64,000 nt of DNA from NCBI RefSeq assembly GCF_023898315.1, contig NC_064622.1, positions 358,217,234-358,281,233 on the forward strand, read 5' to 3'. Of this stretch, positions 44,641 to 56,299 are shown in pieces. The notes under the pieces were generated by a model that did no database searches, was not told the origin of the DNA, and was given only the letters and a program-made list of their open reading frames with translations. How positions within the stretch are numbered: position 1 is the stretch's first letter; each line of letters opens with the position of its first letter. Source of the stretch: Schistocerca nitens. Taxonomy: Eukaryota; Arthropoda; Insecta; Orthoptera; Acrididae. A program made the position numbers and the translations under genes.

Positions 44641-45088
44641 GTGTAAGAACGGACAACGCGGAGATATGTCTTAGGCATGACCTAATTTTGGGTCTAGAAT
44701 GGATCTTTGCGTCGTAGGTTAGGGGAGTCCTCTTACTGGCGAAAGTGTTGTGCATGGATAGCTCGTTGGCCAAGTTTTGCAGACCGATTGGAACTTTTCC
44801 TCTGACACTAAACAAAATGCCTATTTCTAGATTATCGGCTATTTCACATTTTTTCTCACCAAAGTCAGGGCACACGCGTACATGAATGAATCGAGTTTCT
44901 GTTGTTCAAAATTAGTTCTCCACCAGCACAGAATTATCTGCGTGCTATTATCGAGACTATTTTCATGAAGTGGTACCCCTGAGCTCGTGCAAATGTCGTG
45001 ATTACCGCCTCGAGCTGCTGATAAAATCCTTTATTTAACAACCACTTTCGGTCGACAGATCTTCATCTGGTTCTTAAAAGCATATATA

Positions 45089-46327
45089 CACTACGTGATC
45101 AAAAGTATCCGGACACCTGATTGAAAATGACTTACACGTTCATACCGTCCTCCATCGGTAATCCTGGAATTCAACATGGTGTTGGCTCACCCATAGCCTT
45201 GATGACAGCTTCCACTCTCGTAGTCATATGCTCAATCAGGCGCTGGAAGGTTTCTTGGGGAATGGCAGCCCATTCTTCACGGAGTGCTGCACTGAGGAGA
45301 GATATGGATGTCGGTCGGTGAGGCCTGGCACGAAGTCGGCGTTCCAAAACATCGCAAAGGTGTTCTATAGGATTCAGGTCAGGACTCTGTGCAAGCCAGT
45401 CCATTACAGGGATGTTATTGTCATGTAACCACTCCGCCACAGGCCGTGCATTATGAACGGGTGCTCGATCATGTTGAAAGATACAATCCCCATCCCCACA
45501 TTGCTCTTCAACAGAGGCAAGCAAGAATGTGCTTAAACATCAATGTAGGCCTGTGCTGTGATAGTGGCAAGCAATAAAACAAGAGGTGCAAGACCCTTCC
45601 GTAAAAAACACGACCACGACATAACACCACCGCCTCCGAATTGTACTGTTGGCACTACACATGCTGGCAGAGAACGTTCACAGGACATTTGCCATACCCA
45701 CACTCTGTCATGGGATCGCCACATTGCGTACCGTGATTCGTCACTCCACCCAACGTTTTCCCACTGTTCAATCATGCAATGTTTACACTCCTTACACCAA
45801 GCGAGGTGTCGTTTGGCATTTACCGGTGTGATGTGCGGCTTATGAGCAACCGCTCGACCATGAGATCCAAGTTTTCTCACCTCTCGCCTAACTGTATTAG
45901 TACTTGCAGTGGATCCTGATGCAGTTTGGAATTCCTGTGTGATGATCTGGATAGATGTCTACCTATTACACGTTACGGCCCTCTTCAACTGTCGGCGGTC
46001 TCGGTCAGTGAACAGACGAGGTCGGCCTGTACGCTTTAGTGTTGTACGTGTCCTTTCACGTCTCCACTTCACTATCACATCGGAAACAGTGGACCTAGGG
46101 ATGTTTAGGAGTATGGAAATCTTGCGTACAGACACAAGTGACACCGAATCACCTCACCACTTTCGAAGTCCGTGAGTTCCGCGGAGCGCCCCATTCTGCT
46201 CTGTCACGATGTTTAGTGACTACTGAGGTCGCTGGTATGGAGTACCTGGCAGTAAGTGGCAGCACAATGCACTAATATGAAAAACGTATGTTTTTGGGGG
46301 TGTCCGGATACTTTTGATCACATAGTA
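45089..46327 (-). pseudogene. Tc1-G element, complete ends, broken transposase
   Basis: Ends CACTACGTGATCAAAAGTAT and TACTATGTGATCAAAAGTAT (complement), with TA at 45087-45088 and 46328-46329. Minus-strand pieces: helix-turn-helix LVSVRKISILLNIPRSTVSD (46130-46070) with the linker RTGRPRLFTDRD, WSDESRYAMWRSHDRVWVW (first Asp, about 45740), IFQHDRAPVHNARPV (second Asp) and SPDLNPIEHL (third, Glu). All three catalytic residues survive, but stops and frameshifts (e.g. near 45955 and 45530) separate them. Confidence 0.9.
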
Positions 46328-46422
46328 TAGCATCATATTAGACGAATACAAACTGATTGACGTCAGATAATAAAACCATGAAATTGTCAATTAAAATAAT
46401 ACTGTTATCACATCGTACAATA

Positions 46423-47971
46423 CACTGTCCACTCACATTAATGCGACCGCCTGCCATAAGCCTGAATAATCACGTTCTGCAGTGCGGACCGCTGCTAGAT
46501 GAACAGGAAGAGAGTCAGTCAGGTTCTGGAAGGTAACAACAAGGGAGTGTGGAGTCATGCCGGCTCCTGTGCCGGACCCAGCTGCTCTAGGGTTTTCGGT
46601 TGAGGACCCATGTTGCGAACTGTCCGATCGAGGTGTTTCTACAGATTTTCGATTGGGTTTACATCCGTGGACTATAGTAGCCAGCGGAGTACGATAAACT
46701 CATCCTGGTGCTCTTTAAATCGCGCACATACATTGCAAGCTGTAAGACACGTTGCATTGTCCTGCTGGTATGTGCTATCGTGTTGAGGAAAAACAAGCTG
46801 CATTTAGGCGTGGACATGGTCCCCAAGAATAAATGCATATTTGTGTTGATCCAGTGTATCTTCCAGAATAACGAGATCATCCAGAGAATGCCGCGAAAAC
46901 ATTTCCCAGATCATAACACTCCCTCCTATGGTCTGGATCCTTCCGATCATCGTTGGAGGAATTTTGCCTGCAATCCGATGGAGCACAAAACGTGATTCAT
47001 CAAAAGGACGTCCAGTTGCGATATTGGAGTGAAATTACAGCCTTCATTGCCGATGAACAACGGTCAATATTCGTGCGTGAACCGGGCCCCTGCTGTGGAG
47101 GCCCATACACAGCAATGTTCGCTGATCTGGATGGCCAGTTTCCCAACAGTTGCTCGTGTGTTCGCACATACACATCTCAGCAGCCGTCGTTCGCTTCTGC
47201 CATTATGGCCTGTGGTCCACCTCAGTTGCCTTGACGCCGATTTTGGACAGTGTCATTTTGCCGTGCACGATATACTTTAACCATGACAACACGTGAAAAG
47301 TTTTAGACTTGGCAGTTTCGGAAATGCATCCACCCTTGTCCTGACAGCGAATGATCATGCTCTTTGGGGAATCAGATAAATCGCTCCATTCCCGCATTGC
47401 AATGACTGCACTGTTTTCCACGTGCCACCTTCCCCTGACAGGCCTTCTGAACCCTTCAGTGCTAGTGCTTCCACAGACCCGCCAGGGTAGCCGAGAGCAC
47501 TAACGCGCTGCTTGCTGGACTCGGGTAGGCGCGCCGGCCCCGGATCGAATCCGCCGAGCGGACTAATTACGAGGGCCAGTGTGCCAGCCAACCTGGATGT
47601 GGTTTTTAGGCGGTTTTCCACATCCCACTAGGTGAATACAGGGCTGGTCCCCACGTTGTGTCTCAGCCACACGACTCGCAGACATTTGAAACACGTTCGT
47701 ATCATTCCATGGATTACACTAGACGCCGACGTTGAGGTACACACATTCTATTCTGGGGTGGGGGGGGGGGGTACAGGGTAGTGACAGGAAGGGCATCCAG
47801 CCACTCCTTAAAATTAACACTCCAAATCCGGTTAACCATAACAGCAGATCCCGCGAGTTGGGATTAATGCTTGGAAAGAGAGTGCTACTGCTTCCACAGG
47901 CCATCTGTAAGTGTTTATTGCGCATTGACGCCGAACATAGACGGTGATCAGATTACTGTAACTGGGCAGTG
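46423..47971 (-). pseudogene. Tc1-C element, copy 2, with SINE-D
   Basis: Ends CACTGTCCACTCACATTAAT and CACTGCCCAGTTACAGTAAT (complement), with TA at 46421-46422 and 47972-47973. Minus-strand fragments: MREWSDLSDSPKSMIIRCQD (N-terminus, 47400-47340), RIQTIGGSVMIWEMFSRHSL and LEDTLDQHKYAFILGD (46930-46820). Same family as 11363-13680. It is frameshifted throughout and holds a SINE-D at 47477-47888. Confidence 0.85.
47477..47888 (+). mobile_element. SINE-D, 412 bp, 11-bp target duplication
   Basis: Head CCGCCAGGGTAGCCGAGAGC (tRNA-like), B-box region GGATCGAATCC, long body with TTTAGGCGGTTTTCCACATC. Flanked by TGCTTCCACAG at 47466-47476 and 47889-47899. Another copy lies at 56899-57285. Contains a run of G at about 47759-47770. 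Confidence 0.92.
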
Positions 47972-48255
47972 TAAATTACGTCATTATTATATAATCTGTG
48001 CTAGGCAGTGCACTCTTACGCATCAGCAATTGGCATTAAACTGTGCACAGATGCCGTCTATATTACGATATGACGACTGTTTTATTTTCGGTGACAGATT
48101 CATGATGTCATTATGATGTCAATGAATTTATGTTCGCCTAACATGATGCTGTAAATGCTTTCAAAAGCATGATGATGGTCTATTGACCGAAACCGATTGT
48201 CCAATAAAGAATTTTATCAGCAGCTCGAGGCAGTAGTCATGATATTTTTCAAACT

Positions 48256-48825
48256 CTCGAGATAGGTTAAGAATTGTAAAATATGATGAAGAGTTCTCAT
48301 TCAAACTAGTAACACAATCGCCTGACGGAACAAGCAAAATCTTGTAAAAAGAAAATTAACAGAATGCAGACTGTTTTGAGAATATTATCAGAATGCGACC
48401 GATACAAAAATATCGCTTGGCTAAAATTGTTCATATAATATAAATATCACGTGTTCGTTATATGTAACACACCTGAAATATTTATTTAAAATAAGATATA
48501 TTCAATGACAGTTGTCGCAATCCTGCTGTTTAATTTCTCTAATTTACTTCTAAAAGCAGTTTAAACAATACATCATCATACCACAGAGAAAACATTTTCT
48601 GCAAGAAGAAGTAAAATCAGTTTTTTGTTTAAAACATGATATTCTTGCGGACACAAAACGTACACTGGTGTTGTCATGTTTTCGTTTTTATTATTTGTTT
48701 AATGTAAATAATTGTCAGGGTGCATTGATAATAGTTAAGCTTTTTAAGCATTTCATAAATATTTGTACAACTTCGTAGTTTATTGTAGTTCAAAACAATG
48801 ACAGATTCTAGTAAAAAATAGAAAA
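48256..48825. other. no recognised feature
   Basis: AT-rich spacer; nothing identified. Confidence 0.35.
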
Positions 48826-48912
48826 GATGGTTCAGTGGGTAAGAGTTTTGTCCACGGAAGGCAATGTTACTGGCTTGACTGCCGGTCCATCTGCCAGGAA
48901 GTTTTTCGGCGG
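48826..48912 (+). mobile_element. SINE-E fragment
   Basis: GGTTCAGTGGGTAAGAGTTT, GGCAATGTTACTGG and CTGCCAGGAAGTTT follow the tRNA-like part of SINE-E with many changes. Confidence 0.5.
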
Positions 48913-49330
48913 CCGAAGCGAAACGGGTGGTAAATTAGTTCACGTATCGTCTTCCAAGCAGTTATGGGATAAGAAATTACTTAGATGGTTTGCTTTCAGG
49001 TAGTGTAGGTGACCATTTCATTTTGTTCCTCAGTGCTTTGGTGACTGCTCTAGTTTTACAGATACTGCGAGCGGTTGTAAGAAATCCCACGCAAAGATCA
49101 TCGGCCGGAGTGTACACTGAAAGAATCAGTCATTATGGGGAAATCTCAAAAAATAATTTGATAGGGAGTAATCTGAGGGGAGCCTCGTCAACATCAATAT
49201 GATTACGAGATTAAGGTACTGAATAGACCATAGCCTGGTTGAAAGATAGATCTAAGCCATGGAATGACGTGATTTAGCAATACTGCAGAAAAGCTAAATG
49301 TGAATTATCAGACAGGTATTTGAGTCCCGC

Positions 49331-49517
49331 GGCGCGGGATTAGCCGAGCAGTCTGGGGCGCTGAAGTCATGGACTGTGCGGCTGGTCCCGGCGGAGGTTC
49401 GAGTCCTCTCTCGGTGTGTGTGTTTGTCCTTAGGATAATTTAGGTTAAGTAGTGTGTAAGCTTAGGGACTGATGACCTTAGCAGTTAAGTCCCATAAGAT
49501 TTCACACACGTTTGAAC
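49331..49517 (+). mobile_element. SINE-B, 13-bp target duplication
   Basis: Head GGCGCGGGATTAGCCGAGCA, B-box GGTTCGAGTCC, body sharing TGTCCTTAGG...GGGACTGATGACCTTAGCAG with SINE-A, end CACACACGTTTGAAC. Flanked by ATTTGAGTCCCGC at 49318-49330 and 49518-49530. Confidence 0.94.
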
Positions 49518-49530
49518 ATTTGAGTCCCGC

Positions 49531-50905
49531 CCTAACGAGTATGAGACTGTCTATATCTGTACGTTGCATATCACTACAAATTCGAGAGGATACTTTTCGT
49601 CGTATTGTACGTTAAGCGTTCCTCGCCGCTCCTCTCACGGATGGAACTAGTGAAAAATGGTTGGTTGTATGCTTACGTGTCTTAAGCCTAATGGTCTCAT
49701 CAGTAGAGATACGATGTGGCGGAACGGCGGGGGATGGGAGGGGGAGAGGGCGTTCGGAGGAAGGAGGAGACAGACGTTCTTGAAATTCCCAGTCGAGGTA
49801 TACTGTGTTTTTCCTCGACAAGCGAATGGCTGACAGGAACAAAGTACCATCCGAACTACACTTTTAGTAGGCATGTAAAGCCTGGAGAAATTTCTTTGTT
49901 TTTCTTTCTTTTTGGTGCAGAAATTCAACATGCAACAGGCCTTCTATCTTCAAATATACAAGAGACTGCATAAGCTAGTATTGAAACAATTAATAGTTTA
50001 TTCTGACTTTCCAAATCTCTCTTATGTAAATGGTCAAATGTCGCGCAATATGAGGGTTTATCGAACGATTATTCTTACTTACAATTGCATTTCATTAATT
50101 TTATTCACGAAGAGTACACATGAAACAAAGGGGGTATGAGTAATGAAAGTCAGGAAATACGTAGTTGTTTTAAGCATCAGTTTCCAGGTATATGTCACAG
50201 TTTATGCTTTGAGAGTTCTGTAGAGCATTTAAAAACAGCAGGTACAATTTTTATGGGCGTCGTAGTATCGTGTTTCGACTTTTTAAAAGACCTGCCGTAA
50301 TAGGTTGTTTTATCGGAAGGCTAACATCGCGTAGCAGAGGAGATTTCCTTTTCTCTGTTCCCAAACCACTTTCTTTTCCTTCTATAGCTATGCCAGTGAA
50401 GGTACATACACATTTATGGCTGTAAAATTGAAACTTCGAATCCTATCTAAAGCACATTACTTGTCTAGTGGCATGCTTCTTTTGTTAACATTTTATTTAG
50501 AGTAGTAAAACACTTTAAATCCTCAGCTCTCATTTCGATGACTGTGCTGTTTTTATTTTTATTCTGATCTGCCATAAAGGCATGTGGGTAATCTACTTTT
50601 GTTCTCTTTCATAACTTTGTTACACCAAAATCTACATCACATGGAAGTTGTGTAGAGCCTGGCACAAGAAACTTACGTTGAATTTCCTCAAACCGGCTGC
50701 AATTTCTCGTCTACAGACAGAGTCCCAGTACTACCAAATTTTTATTTATCTTATTCATCATATAACATTGATTACTGTCATTGAGTTTCTTCACAGGCAT
50801 CATTTTTCCAGAAGAGTAAATATATTCCTCTGAGACGCTGCACAAAATTTTACTCTTCAGCTAACTGAGTACCCAGTCTTGCCCGGGTATGTATTCCGAT
50901 TTGTT
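49531..50905. other. no recognised gene; one G-quadruplex-like motif
   Basis: 49729-49750 contains four G runs (5, 3, 5 and 3) with 1-3 base loops. The remainder is AT-rich with nothing identified. Confidence 0.4.
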
Positions 50906-50916
50906 AGTTGATCTCC

Positions 50917-51125
50917 TCCTACCTCCTATCTCTCTCTCTTCTGCCTCCCTCTTTCTATGCATCTCCTCTCCGCTCTCGCTGTCCATCTCCTCTTTCCATC
51001 TCCTCTTCCACCCTCCCTTTGTTCATCTCTTCTTCTTCATTTTCATTGTTCATTTCCCACTCCTCTCTGTCCGTTTCTTCTGCCACCATATCTGTGTCCA
51101 TCTGCTCCTTCTCCCTGCAGTTTCG
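50917..51125. repeat. pyrimidine-rich tract
   Basis: About 200 bp almost only C and T (repeated CATCTCCTC-like words). Open frames in all three plus-strand phases are by-products of this composition. Confidence 0.85.
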
Positions 51126-51167
51126 TTTTCATGCAGATCATTGTTTTTCGTGTCACAGCTTCTGAAC

Positions 51168-51368
51168 TATATATCGTACAATGGTATAATTTTGTAGGTG
51201 CACTTAGCGGTATATTTGTATGTTGTCTGCAAAATGTGTTGCGAAGAGAGCTAGTATCAACGAAGCAATAAATCTAAACGTCATGCAGGATGCGGCAATT
51301 TTGCACGCATCTCGGCGCTTATGATGTCATACCTCCTGAACTATGTGTAGTATAATGGTATCAGTAGT
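51168..51368. repeat. degenerate tandem repeat, continued beyond a Tc1
   Basis: The words ACAATGGTATAATTTTGTAG and AACGAAGCAATAAATCTAAACG recur as TATAATGGTATCAGTAGTAT (51350) and, beyond Tc1-H, AATGAAGGAATAAATTAAAACG (52875). Two diverged units of roughly 190 bp, the second split by Tc1-H. Confidence 0.55.
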
Positions 51369-51371
51369 ATA

Positions 51372-52835
51372 CACACACCAAAAAACGTTTTGCATCATCT
51401 CGGTCCGAGAGTTCCGGAACCTGTACAGAAAATTGAAATAGAGATCAACGTAAACATCATTTCCGCCCTTTTTATTGCTTATGAAAACCACGCATTGCTT
51501 GTTATATCACCATACAGTGAGACCTACAGACGTGGTGTCCAATACTGCTGTACACACCGGTACGTCTAATACCCAGTAGGACGTCCTCTTGCATTGATGC
51601 ATGCCTGTATTCGTCGTGGCATAGTATCCACAAGTTCATCAAGGCACTGTTGGTCCAGATTGTCCCACTCCTCATCGGCGATTCTGCATAGATCCCTCAG
51701 AGTGGTTGGTGGGTCATGTCGTCCATAAACAGCCCTTTTCAATCTATCCCAGGTATGCTTGATAGGGTTTATGTCTGCGGAACATGCTGGCCACTCTAGT
51801 CGAGCGATGTCGCTATCCTGAAGGAAGTCATTCACAAGATGTGCATGATGGGGGCACGAATTGTCGTCCATGAACAAGAATGCCTCGCCATTGTGCTGCC
51901 GATGTGGTTGCACAATCTGTCGCAGGATGGCATTCACGTATCGTACAGCCGTTACGGCGTCTTCCATGACCACCAGCGGCGTACGTCGGCGCCATAGAAT
52001 GCCACTCCAAAACAGCAGGGAACCTCCACCTTGCTGCGCTCGCTGGACAGGGAGTCTAAGGCGTTCAATCTGACCACGTTACCTCCAAACACGTCTCCGG
52101 CGATTGTCTGGTTGAAGGCATATGCAACACTCATCGGTGAAAAGAACGTGATGCCAAACCTGAGCGGTCTATTCGGCATTTCGTTGGGCCTATCTGTACC
52201 ACGCTGCATGGTGTCGTGGTAGTAAAGATCATCTCGCCATGGACGTCGGGAGTGAAGTTGTTCATCATTGCAGCCTACTGCGCATAGTTTGAGTAGTAAC
52301 GCGACGTCCTGTGGCTGTACGAAAAGCGTTATTTAACGTGGTGGCGTTGCTGTCAAGGTTCCTCCGAGCCATAATCCGTAGGTAGCGGTCATCCACTGCA
52401 GTTGTAGCCCTTGGGCGGCCTGAGCGAGGCATGTCATCGACAGTTCATGTTTTTCTGTATCTACCCCATGTCAGAACAACATCGCTTTGGTTCATTCCGA
52501 GACGCCTGGATACTTTCCTTGTTGAGAGCCCTTCCTGGCACAAAGTAACAATCAAAACGCGATCGAACCGCGGTATTGACCGTCTAGTCATAGTTGAACT
52601 ACAGACAACACGAACCGTGTACTTTATTCCTGGTGGAATGACTGGAACTGATCGGCTGTCGGGCCCCATCTGTCTAATAGGCGCTGCTCATGCATGGTTG
52701 TTCACATCTTTGGGCGGGTTTAGTGACATCTCTGAACAGTGAAAAGGACTGTGTCTGTGATACAAAATCCACAGCCAAAATCTATCTTCAGCAGTTCTGG
52801 GAACCTGTGTGATGCAAAACGTTTTTTGATGTGTG
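51372..52835 (-). pseudogene. Tc1-H element, complete ends, catalytic Glu replaced
   Basis: Inverted ends begin CACACACCAAAAAACGTTTT (left) and CACACATCAAAAAACGTTTT (right, complement). Minus-strand N-terminus 52669-52445 holds a helix-turn-helix (TLCQEGLSTRKVSRRLGMNQ). The C-terminal half, 51973-51566, is open for 135 residues with FMDDNSCPHH (second Asp) and SADINPIKHTWD. The third catalytic residue, Glu in other members (NPIEH), is Lys. The first catalytic block lies in a disrupted stretch around 51980-52060. Confidence 0.88.
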
Positions 52836-53532
52836 TTTGGGAATACTGTGTCGCGAGTACAGTTAGTAGCAATGAAGGAATAAATTAAAACGCCCTGCCT
52901 AATGCTGCAGTTTTGCCGCATGAACAGCTAAAATGTAGAAAGCAATCAACTTTTTTTTTCTCCCCTCATCATTTTGTGGGGTTGTCAGCGAGTAAACGTT
53001 ACCTACAGGTTTGAAATTATGTTTAAAATTTGTTGCGAATCACTAAGTGCTCTCATTCTCAAATGCTGGATGGATAACTTCTGGGTTCGCGCAACGTGAG
53101 GAACATGTATTGTTCAGCCTCACACCCAACGTTTTTGATGGGCAGGTGGTTCTTATCCTCACAGAGATTATTTTCAGACAATAGGTGATATGTGTACCAA
53201 GAGTGGCTGAAATCGGTCCAATAAATTAGCAGAAGATGTAAAATATACATACATACATTTTTAAAATATGTATGGATTTGTTTCACTCAAATACGCTACA
53301 TTTTCTCTTATTCGCTTTATTTCCACTGGCAGCTGCACTAGCTCTGTTAGACTGGGCATTTGTTGAAAAAAACGTACTCCACTTGCTACAGAGAAACGTA
53401 AGCTACCTTTTGCCGCCAGAGCAATCCTGATACGTGCTCTGAATTGGAATGGACAATTTTTCCACCCAAGCTCGTGGACGCTCGAATCGCGCAATTTAAA
53501 ACAAACTTCAGCTGCATCCTAGCGGAGGAAAA

Positions 53533-54352
53533 TACATCTACATTTATACTCCGCAAGCCACCCAACGGTGTGTGGCGGAGGGCACTTTACGTGCCACTGT
53601 CATTACCTCCCTTTCCTGTTCCAGTAGCGTATGGTTCGCGGGAAGAACGACTGCCGGAAAGCCTCCGCGCGCGCTCGAATCTCTCTAATTTTACATTCGT
53701 GATCTCCTCGGGAGGTTTAAGTAGGGGGAAGCAATATATTCGATACCTCATCCAGAAACGCACCCTCTCGAAACCTGGACAGCAAGCTACACCGCGATAC
53801 AGAGCGCCTCTCTTGCAGCGTCTGCCACTTGAGTTTGCTAAACATCGCCGTAACGCTATCACCAAATAACCCTGTGACGAAACGCGCCGCTCTTCTTTGG
53901 ATCTTCTCTATCTCCTCCGTCAACCCAACCTGGTACGGATCCCACACTGATGAGCAATACTCAAGTATAGGTCGAACGAGTGTTTTGTAAGCCACCTCCT
54001 TTGTTGATGGACTACATTTTCTAAGGACTCTCCCAATGAATCTCAACCTGGTTCCCGCCTTACCAACAATTAATTTTAAATGATCATTCGACTTCAAATC
54101 GTTCCGCACGCATACTCCCAGATATTTTACAGAAGTAACTGCTACCAGTGTTTGTTCCGCTGTCATATAATCATACAATAAAGGACCCTTCTTTCTATGT
54201 ATTCGCAATACATTACATTTGTCTATGTTAAGGGTCAGTTGCCACTCCCTGCACCAAGTGCCTATCCGCTGCAGATCTTCCTGCATTTCGCTGCAATTTT
54301 CTAATGCTGCAACTTCTCTGTATACTACAGCCGCATGGAACTTTCGACACTA
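53533..54352 (-). pseudogene. CR1/Jockey-like LINE, 5' truncated, copy 2
   Basis: The minus strand is open for 189 codons from 54286: LTLNIDKCNVLRIHRKKG, SVKYLGVCVRNDLK, LEYCSSVWDPYQVGL, LKWQTLQERRSVSRCS. It then runs to the 3' tail at 53533. Just upstream, a 16-nt deletion at 54330/54331 relative to the 39-42 kb copy removes the codons for the catalytic FADD box. 5' truncated at about 54352. Confidence 0.92.
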
Positions 54353-54763
54353 TATACGCATGTTACTCTGTAAACTAACGACAGATGGGACCGCGGCAAG
54401 TGCGTTATTCATTTTCGATCGTCGGTTCGGAAGGGAGGCAAAATTAGATGTTAGCGTCCCGTCGAATCAGCTTTCGATTGGGATCTGCCCCCTCTTCCAC
54501 TGAGCCACTCATATTTGTACTTGTCAGGATCAACAAGCTTGTGACCAGTGACACTACTCTTCTTTCTTTACGTTCGGAACAGAAGCAGATCCCGTATGTT
54601 TGAAAAGAAGTTCTGTTTGAATCGTACAAGCGTATCGTAACTATGTGTCGTAGAAAAACTGGAGACTTTGGAGCAATAAATCGAAGCATACTATCTATTA
54701 CCTAACGTTTCTCCCCATGCATTATTACTTCCAGACAGCTGGTCGCTATGAATGATTCTAAAA

Positions 54764-55455
54764 ATTATTGCACGGAAGGCAAATCTCATTGGAAAAAACT
54801 TCGGGATGTTGCTTACAGCCCGCCGGGGTGGCCGAGCGGTTCTAGGCGCTGCAGTCTGGAACCGCACTACCGTTACGGTCGCAGGTTCGAACCCTACCTC
54901 GGGCAAGGATGTGTGTGATGTCCTTAGGTTAGTTAGGTTTAAGTAGTTCTGATGACCTCAGAAGTTAAGTTCCATAGTGCTCAGAGCCATGTAACCATGT
55001 ATGTAGCTTACAAAAGCTAGCTTCGATCAATATTGGAATATTGCTTCTCAGTTTGGGATCCGTATCACGTAGGATTGTTAGAGAAAACAGAGATGATACA
55101 AAGAAGAGCAGTGCGCTTCGTTACAGGTTCATTCAAAGCGCGAAAGCCTCACAGTGATGCTCAGCGGACTGTAGTGGCAGACACTTTACGAAAGGCGTTG
55201 CGCATACGGTGTGGTCTACTGTTCCGAAAACGTTCGTTCCTTGTAGATAAAACCACTATATTGCTTCCTCATTCGTATATCTCTCAAAAAAGCTATATAT
55301 GTAAAATTATAGGTATTGGAGTTGCACAGAGGTTTGCCGACAATCGTTCTTCCCGCGAATCATTCGTGATTGGAACAGTGAAAGAGGGATGGTGATAGCG
55401 GTGCTAAAAGTACGCTCCATCACAAACCATAAGTTTGCTTGTGGAGCAGAAATGT
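54764..55455 (+). pseudogene. CR1/Jockey-like LINE 3' fragment, copy 3, split by SINE
   Basis: Left part 54764-54817 and right part 55013-55455 join at GCTTACAAAA. The right part encodes MEYCFSVWDPYHVGLLEKTE, IQRRAVRFVTG and RCGLLFRKRSFLVDKTTILL, matching the C-terminal region of the 39-42 kb LINE but more diverged. Confidence 0.85.
54818..55005 (+). mobile_element. SINE-A, 7-bp target duplication
   Basis: Flanked by GCTTACA at 54811-54817 and 55006-55012. It has a short internal deletion in the body (GTAGTTCT joined to GATGACC). Confidence 0.93.
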
Positions 55456-55799
55456 AAAATTAAGTTATACATCTTGTTAGGTGCATAGTTTTACAATATT
55501 TTCACTTTGAGCAAGTTGCGAATCTTTTGACACGATCTGACGAGATATTACCAGTAATCTTTATCGTGTAACAGTAGCTCATCAATAACTCTGTCAGCTA
55601 TGGAAATGATATCTAAAATTACCCGTTACGATATTAATATATCACATGAAGAATAACTGCCCTAATTTGCTGCCCTGGAATTACCTCTTAGTTTGTGTAT
55701 GACTCTTCATCCAGGATAATGTGCTGCATTCTGCCTATTAAGAAGCTTTTAATACTATCAAACTGGGATTGGTATCATATCAGCAAAAGCTCACCGGAC
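55456..55799. other. no recognised feature
   Basis: AT-rich spacer; nothing identified. Confidence 0.35.
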
Positions 55800-55813
55800 A
55801 ATGTATTAAGCAC

Positions 55814-56002
55814 CGGCCGCGGTGGCCGAGCGGTTCTAGGCGCTTCAGTCCGGAACCGCGCGACTGCTACGGTCGCAGGTTCGAATCCTGCCTCGGGCAT
55901 GGATGTGTGTGATGTCCTTAGGTTTAAGTAGTTCTAAGTTCTAGGGGACTGATGACCTCAGATGTTAAGTCCCATAGTGCTCAGAGCCATTTGAACCATT
56001 TG
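55814..56002 (+). mobile_element. SINE-A, 14-bp target duplication
   Basis: Flanked by AATGTATTAAGCAC at 55800-55813 and 56003-56016. Head and B-box are complete; one short internal deletion after TCCTTAGG. Confidence 0.95.
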
Positions 56003-56039
56003 AATGTATTAAGCACTTCCTGAAAAGAGCTGACCGGCC

Positions 56040-56290
56040 GTTCTAGGTCGCTGCAGAAGGTGTAGAACCGGTGCCAGCCGGGAAATGCATGGCAGCGCTG
56101 TGTATGTGCCAGTCGCTTGTATGGAATCAGCGCAGTAATATGGATCGACGTGGGTACGTGACGAAATGATAGAAAAGGATCTGTCGGTTCGGGCTTGTTC
56201 ATGACCACTGCGAAAGAAATTGCCCAGGTTGTTGGTGGACTAATGCGAACTCTTCAGCGAGTATACAAGGAATGGTATACTGCTCGTGTC
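56040..56290 (+). pseudogene. Tc1-like transposase N-terminal fragment
   Basis: The plus strand reads MTTAKEIAQVVGGLMRTLQR and VYKEW (56198-56275), a Tc1-type helix-turn-helix. No other part of the transposon is recognisable, and the sequence changes to PLE-like material at about 56300. Confidence 0.55.
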
Positions 56291-56299
56291 CATCTTAAC

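Larger units (their letters stand above)
44985..48255. mobile_element. second inverted-arm hammerhead-type element, split by two Tc1 elements
   Basis: Left arm 44985-45088 plus 46328-46375 is inverted relative to 48115-48255 (shared: GCCTCGAGCTGCTGATAAAA, TTTCGGTC, CATCATATTAGACGAA/CATCATGTTAGGCGAA). Excluding the Tc1 insertions the element is about 480 bp, the same size and plan as 30777-31290. The right arm (plus strand, 48168-48201) reads ATGATGA, hairpin GGUC-UAUU-GACC, GAAA, then CCGATTGTC: a hammerhead with C3 replaced. The left arm (minus strand) has CAGATGA ... GAAA. Both are imperfect. Confidence 0.65.

Noticed and set aside
50889..51271. Ser/Leu/Pro-rich proteins of about 100 residues in all three plus frames
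   Set aside because: Produced by the pyrimidine-rich tract, where stop codons are rare in every frame.
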